NCBI GenBank assembly: GCA_028751075.1
Contig: JAQZDA010000003.1
Span: forward strand, 1 to 64,000
Length of the DNA: 64,000 nt
DNA from: Euryarchaeota archaeon Ods02
Lineage (GTDB): Archaea; Halobacteriota; Halobacteria; Halobacteriales; Halorutilaceae
Direction: 5' to 3'
The translations under genes were made by a program, and so were the position numbers. Under the pieces are notes generated by a model that did no database searches, was not told the DNA's origin, and worked only from the letters and a program-made list of their open reading frames with translations. Positions 60,594 to 64,000 of the stretch are shown in pieces (the first letter of the stretch is position 1; each line of letters starts with the position of its first letter).

Positions 60594-61820
60594 ATGGAGA
60601 CACACAGGACGTTGTTCGTAACTGTAGTGATGGCGTTCGTTCTCTCGGTAGGTTTCACAGCTACTGCCTCGGGTGACGCAGTAGACTGCGGGGAAGTCGA
60701 GTTCGACGGAGGCGACGGAGAGGAGTCACCGTACGAGATCTCGTCTGTGGAGCATCTCCAGTGTATGGAGGAGGATCACCAGGCTGACTACCGGCTGGTC
60801 GACGACGTAGACGCCTCCGACACCGCGGACTGGAACGAAGGAGCCGGCTTCAGACCCGTGGGCGGCGACCCCGAAGCCGGTGAACCAGTGTTCGAGGAGA
60901 CGTTCGACGGTGAAGGACACTCAATATACAACCTAACGATAGACCGACCGACGGAGGAGTACGTAGGCCTGTTCACCGCGACGGCACCGGGCGCTAAGGT
61001 CAGAGATGTCGAGCTACACGACGTGGACGTCGAAGGCGGGACCTTCGTCGGCTCACTCGTCGGCTTCAACGAAGGAGGGCTGAACGAGACGTACTCCTCC
61101 GGCGAGGTCACCGGCATCGACGTCGTCGGCGGCCTGGTCGGAAGCAACGACCGCGACACGGTCTCATACTCGCGTTCCTCGGCAACCGTCTCCGGAATAA
61201 GGGAGATCGGAGGGCTGGCGGGACAGAACTTCGAAGCCAGAGTGGAGCGTTCGAAAGCAACGGGTGACGTGGAGGCAGAGGACATCGCCGGAGGTCTCGT
61301 AGGCGACAACCCCGGATGGATCGACGACAGCTACGCTACCGGAGACGTCACAGCTGACACCGCAGCCGGCGGCCTCGTGGGACAGAACATCTTCCCGTTC
61401 GCCGACGACTTCTACCGTGGAGAGATAAGGCGTTCCTACTCCACAGGATACGTTGACGGCGCCGAAACAGAGACCACCGGGGGACTCGTAGGCGTTAACC
61501 GACTCGAGTTCCAGGAGGTCGAAGAGCAGGCCGAGGCGACGGTTGAAGAAAGCTACTGGGACGTCGAAGCCAGCGGAGTCGAAACCTCCGACGGCGGAAC
61601 ACCGCTGAACACGGATGAGATGACGGGTGAAGCCTCGACAGACAACATGGAGGGCCTTAACTTCGACGACGTGTGGACGACCACAGAAAGCTACCCCGAG
61701 ATCCAGGGGTTCCAGGACACCGAAGCCGAAACTGACGAGGAAGAAGGACTTCCTGGATTCGGAGCGTTGGCGTTCCTCGCTGCTTTAACGGGGTTGGCGG
61801 CCGCAAGACTACATCGGTAG
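60594..61820 (+). CDS. Secreted GLUG-repeat surface protein with PGF-CTERM anchor
   Basis: 408 residues. Sec signal peptide (METHRTLFVTVVMAFVLSVG, cleavage after about residue 27), then repeats of the GLUG type in the middle: GGLVGSN, GGLAGQN, GGLVGDN, GGLVGQN, GGLVGVN, each followed by a S-Y-S/T-x-G turn, forming a beta-helix. The end is an acidic linker, LPGFGALAFLAALTGLAAA and a basic tail: a PGF-CTERM signal for archaeosortase. ACATAACA about 28 bp upstream supports this ATG. Likely adhesin or S-layer-associated. Confidence 0.9.
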   Translation: METHRTLFVTVVMAFVLSVGFTATASGDAVDCGEVEFDGGDGEESPYEISSVEHLQCMEEDHQADYRLVDDVDASDTADWNEGAGFRPVGGDPEAGEPVFEETFDGEGHSIYNLTIDRPTEEYVGLFTATAPGAKVRDVELHDVDVEGGTFVGSLVGFNEGGLNETYSSGEVTGIDVVGGLVGSNDRDTVSYSRSSATVSGIREIGGLAGQNFEARVERSKATGDVEAEDIAGGLVGDNPGWIDDSYATGDVTADTAAGGLVGQNIFPFADDFYRGEIRRSYSTGYVDGAETETTGGLVGVNRLEFQEVEEQAEATVEESYWDVEASGVETSDGGTPLNTDEMTGEASTDNMEGLNFDDVWTTTESYPEIQGFQDTEAETDEEEGLPGFGALAFLAALTGLAAARLHR

Positions 61821-61854
61821 AATCAGTTTAGAGTGGTTCGAAGCCGGTAAGTTA

Positions 61855-62811
61855 TCAGGAGAGCCTGTTCTTCAGCTGCCTGAACGACACCTGATGGAAG
61901 GTCGTCTCCTCACCCACGGTGCAGATGGTGCCCGGGTCCACGTCGACCACCATCGCCCGTGCGTCTCGTTCTCCTCCGTTCAGATCTATAGATCTCTCGA
62001 GGCTTCGGTAGACTACCTCACCCTCGAAGAAACCGGATAGCTTCTGCGTCTCCAGTATCTCGTGCGTGCAGACAACCTGTATACGGTTCGCTACCTCTGC
62101 GTCCACACGGTCGAACCTCACTGTTCCATCGTCCCCGACGTCACCGTTGTATCTTCGGTCGAGCGTCACTCCCTCGCGTTTCAAGGACAGTAAACCCCGG
62201 CGTTCGACGGACACAGGTGTTCCGCCGCAGTCGAGTAGCTCGAGGACATCTCCGTCCCGGATGCTGAGGTCCTCCGCGAGGTCGCGGCCGACGAGCGCGC
62301 GGCCTTCGCCGACGTCTCCGTAGTCGACTGGGGCTTCGGAGACCTCGCCGGCGGTTCGGTAGCCGCTGCGTGTCGAACGAAGTATCCAGCGGAACAGCGG
62401 CCAGTGGTATCTACGGCCGACCACGAAGTCGGCGAGGGCCTGGATGTCCAGAAGGTCAACGCCGCGGGCGTTGGCTTCGTCGACGCAGTCGTCCGCTGGT
62501 CTACGGGTTATCAGTACAGTGTCGTTCACGTTGCCGAACTCCTCCGCAACCCTCGCGGTCTCTCGGGTCTCGACGGTGGTGGCGCGGTCGACGACGCGAA
62601 CTACGGAGCGGACGGGTACGGGTGTGTGCTTTGTGGCGACGAGGTCGAGCGCCTTACCCTCCACGCGTTCCACGTTGTCGAAGCCCTCCAGACGCCATAG
62701 CTCGGCGACGAGGTTCTCGAGCTGCTCCCCGTCCATCGACTCAAGGTAGCTCTGCGCCAGACCCCTCCAGTCCTGGGTAGAAGGTCGCTCACCGGCTTCA
62801 GCTATACCCAT
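61855..62811 (-). CDS. Mrr-like restriction-endonuclease-fold protein with degenerate active site
   Basis: 318 residues from the ATG at 62811. The N-terminal half follows the Mrr_cat pattern: LENLVAELWRLEGFDNVERV, KALDLVATKHTP (Asp), the strand where QxK is expected reads VPVRSVVRV, then NDTVLITRRPADDCVDEANARG and VDLLDIQALADFV. So the Asp is kept but Gln and Lys are lost. The C-terminal half (about 150-318) is a beta-rich domain that I do not recognise. It is divergent from a DUF4011 helicase; a joint defence role is inference. Confidence 0.72.
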   Translation of the reverse strand: MGIAEAGERPSTQDWRGLAQSYLESMDGEQLENLVAELWRLEGFDNVERVEGKALDLVATKHTPVPVRSVVRVVDRATTVETRETARVAEEFGNVNDTVLITRRPADDCVDEANARGVDLLDIQALADFVVGRRYHWPLFRWILRSTRSGYRTAGEVSEAPVDYGDVGEGRALVGRDLAEDLSIRDGDVLELLDCGGTPVSVERRGLLSLKREGVTLDRRYNGDVGDDGTVRFDRVDAEVANRIQVVCTHEILETQKLSGFFEGEVVYRSLERSIDLNGGERDARAMVVDVDPGTICTVGEETTFHQVSFRQLKNRLS

Positions 62812-63070
62812 GGAATCCCTCCATCCAGATAGAGGGCCGATGCCCATGCAGTCGAAGTACCGTGTATATCTTTCATCGAAGTTCGGTACGTGTGCACTCC
62901 CTTTGAATCTACGTCAGACGTCCGTGTTGCGTCTGTACGCGGGCGTACTCCATGGATTCTTTCTCCGGGTTCGTTGCCCCGGATAACAGGTACCGGGCCG
63001 TCTGACACGCGCAAGACACAGGTCAGCGTAGATTTATACTCGCATTCAACGTCGTATACAGTAGAAACTG
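62812..63070. promoter_or_regulatory. Divergent promoter region between nuclease-like and DUF4011 genes
   Basis: 259 bp, lower in GC than its neighbours. Plus-strand TATA box ATTTATAC (63032-63039) precedes the helicase ATG by about 35 bp, giving a short leader. A minus-strand box GATATACA near 62862-62870 could serve the nuclease-like gene. No ORF of convincing composition. Confidence 0.5.
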
Positions 63071-64000
63071 ATGGCAGACGTAGAGAAACAGCTCGAGGAA
63101 GCACGGCAGAGCCTTCTCGACATGTCGATGCGGAACAAGCTTCTGAACTTCAAGGAACACAAACGAAGCACCGCACGTGTCGTCGACGAAGTACCCGGGG
63201 AGGTCTACAGACGCCTCGTCGTCGAAGGCCACACCATGTACTTCAAACCCGGGGAAGGCGAGGACGATGATCTCGAGGTACTGGAGCGCGAGGAAGCCGT
63301 AGAGACCACCGAGGAAGGTATCTGGCGCTGTCTACTCTGCACCGACGAAAGGGAGCAGGAGGAAGACGGAGCCGATGCGGACACAGCCTCCGACCAGGTA
63401 GACCAGGAGACCCCGGACCTATCTGGCGACGCCGACATCGATGTAGATGAACTTCAGGATACAGAAGCTGAGGAGGACTCAGCTGAAGAACAGGTAGAAC
63501 CCGTATCCACGCCATCGGCCGCTGTTTACACCGGAGAGGACGCCTTCGTCGACCACCTGGAGACCGAGCACGGCTCGACGCTGGAGGAGCACGACGACAG
63601 CCCCGGCAACCTATGGCAGCTACCCGCCGCTGAAGAAGGCGACCGCGAGAGCTACCGCGACAAGAACCTCAGGACACCGCACACCGAGGAGGATCTCCAG
63701 AAGCGGCTCTACAACGTCTCGAAGAAGGCGGAAGCGTTGATCCAGGACGCGGGTTACAACGCGCTCTACCTCGCCGTCGGCTTCCTCGAATGGACGCATC
63801 CCCGACGTGGTGACGACAGCTACAGAGCACCATTGATCCTGATACCTGTCTCCATCGAACGTGAGAGCGCGCGTAGCGCGTTCAAGATAAAGTGGACGGA
63901 GGACGAAGTCGTAGGCAACCAGTCGCTGGAGCTGAAGCTCCAGGAGTACGGATTCGAACTACCTGTGTTCGAACGCCCCGACGAAGCCGAAGGCATACGC
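63071..64000 (+). CDS. DUF4011 superfamily 1 helicase/nuclease, N-terminal part (cut by window end)
   Basis: 310 codons open to the edge. The DUF4011 start is clear: EEARQSLLDMSMRNKLLNFK, ARVVDEVPGEVYRRLVVEGH and MYFKP, continuing after an insertion with DLQKRLYNVSKKAEALIQDA, NALYLAVGFLEWTHPRRGDD and RAPLILIPVSIER. Full members carry a UvrD/AAA_11-AAA_12 helicase and often a C-terminal REase-like domain, and are common in defence islands. The insertion contains WRCLLCTDE and, 69 residues after the second Cys, VDHLETEHG, the two halves of a C2H2 finger separated by an acidic stretch. Confidence 0.82.
   Translation, partial: MADVEKQLEEARQSLLDMSMRNKLLNFKEHKRSTARVVDEVPGEVYRRLVVEGHTMYFKPGEGEDDDLEVLEREEAVETTEEGIWRCLLCTDEREQEEDGADADTASDQVDQETPDLSGDADIDVDELQDTEAEEDSAEEQVEPVSTPSAAVYTGEDAFVDHLETEHGSTLEEHDDSPGNLWQLPAAEEGDRESYRDKNLRTPHTEEDLQKRLYNVSKKAEALIQDAGYNALYLAVGFLEWTHPRRGDDSYRAPLILIPVSIERESARSAFKIKWTEDEVVGNQSLELKLQEYGFELPVFERPDEAEGIR

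Overview
The window looks like chromosomal DNA of a haloarchaeon (class Halobacteria). Proteins are strongly acidic (Asp/Glu rich, Lys poor), GC is high, and most genes start at or within a few bases of a predicted transcription start 25-30 bp below a TATA-like box (leaderless mRNAs). Many families are archaeal or halobacterial: topoisomerase VI A and B, pelota, L40e, Tsr3, archease/RtcB, ADH synthase plus dehydroquinate synthase II, TbsP regulator, halobacterial plant-type ferredoxin, PGF-CTERM surface protein, DUF3054 and DUF5789. Codon use is unusual for a GC-rich halophile: ATA (Ile) and AGG (Arg) are frequent, so I suspect a divergent lineage, but I cannot place it lower than class.

Layout. 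1-4.4 kb: the end of an Lrp-type regulator, then the dabB-dabA inorganic-carbon transporter pair. 4.4-6.9 kb: cupin, divergent glutaredoxin/peroxiredoxin, and a tandem pair of uncharacterised paralogues. 7-13.8 kb: a catabolic cluster (FAD 2-hydroxyacid dehydrogenase, benzoylformate-decarboxylase-like TPP enzyme, SDR, hotdog thioesterase, sugar-lactone/alditol oxidase, D-threonine-aldolase-like PLP protein). 13.9-15.4 kb: a 40-residue acidic ORF, hisA, hisB. 15.4-19.5 kb: rpl40e, enoyl-CoA hydratase family, a Tat lipoprotein interrupted by an in-frame stop, tsr3, carA. 19.6-29.2 kb: a frameshifted membrane protein, glutathionyl-hydroquinone-reductase-like enzyme, top6B-top6A, valS, tRNA-Pro, and an AdkA homologue whose P-loop lysine is missing. 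29.2-34 kb: an unexplained intergenic stretch, DUF3054, a SLC13/TrkA-C permease, a TFS-like zinc-ribbon protein. 34-38 kb: tRNA-Ser with a trailing repeat element, FKBP, pelota, UPF0104 flippase-like protein, NYN nuclease. 38.3-42.9 kb: the ADH-type shikimate genes run directly into archease and rtcB. 42.9-51.4 kb: tbsP, an RFC-like ATPase, ferredoxin, pssA, hemA with an upstream ORF, a frameshifted PH-domain gene, purL. 51.8-64 kb: tRNA-Asp with the same kind of trailing element, MFS, PrsW protease, SNF transporter, a ceramidase-like protein, CspA, DUF2797, a GLUG/PGF-CTERM surface protein, and a divergent pair formed by a degenerate Mrr-like nuclease and a DUF4011 helicase cut by the window end.

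I found no CRISPR array, complete insertion sequence, rRNA operon or replication origin. The most unusual items are the matching ~107-bp elements behind tRNA-Ser and tRNA-Asp, the P-loop-less AdkA, the ceramidase-like protein in an ether-lipid organism, several genes interrupted by a stop or -1 frameshift while keeping good promoters, and the nuclease/helicase pair at the right edge.
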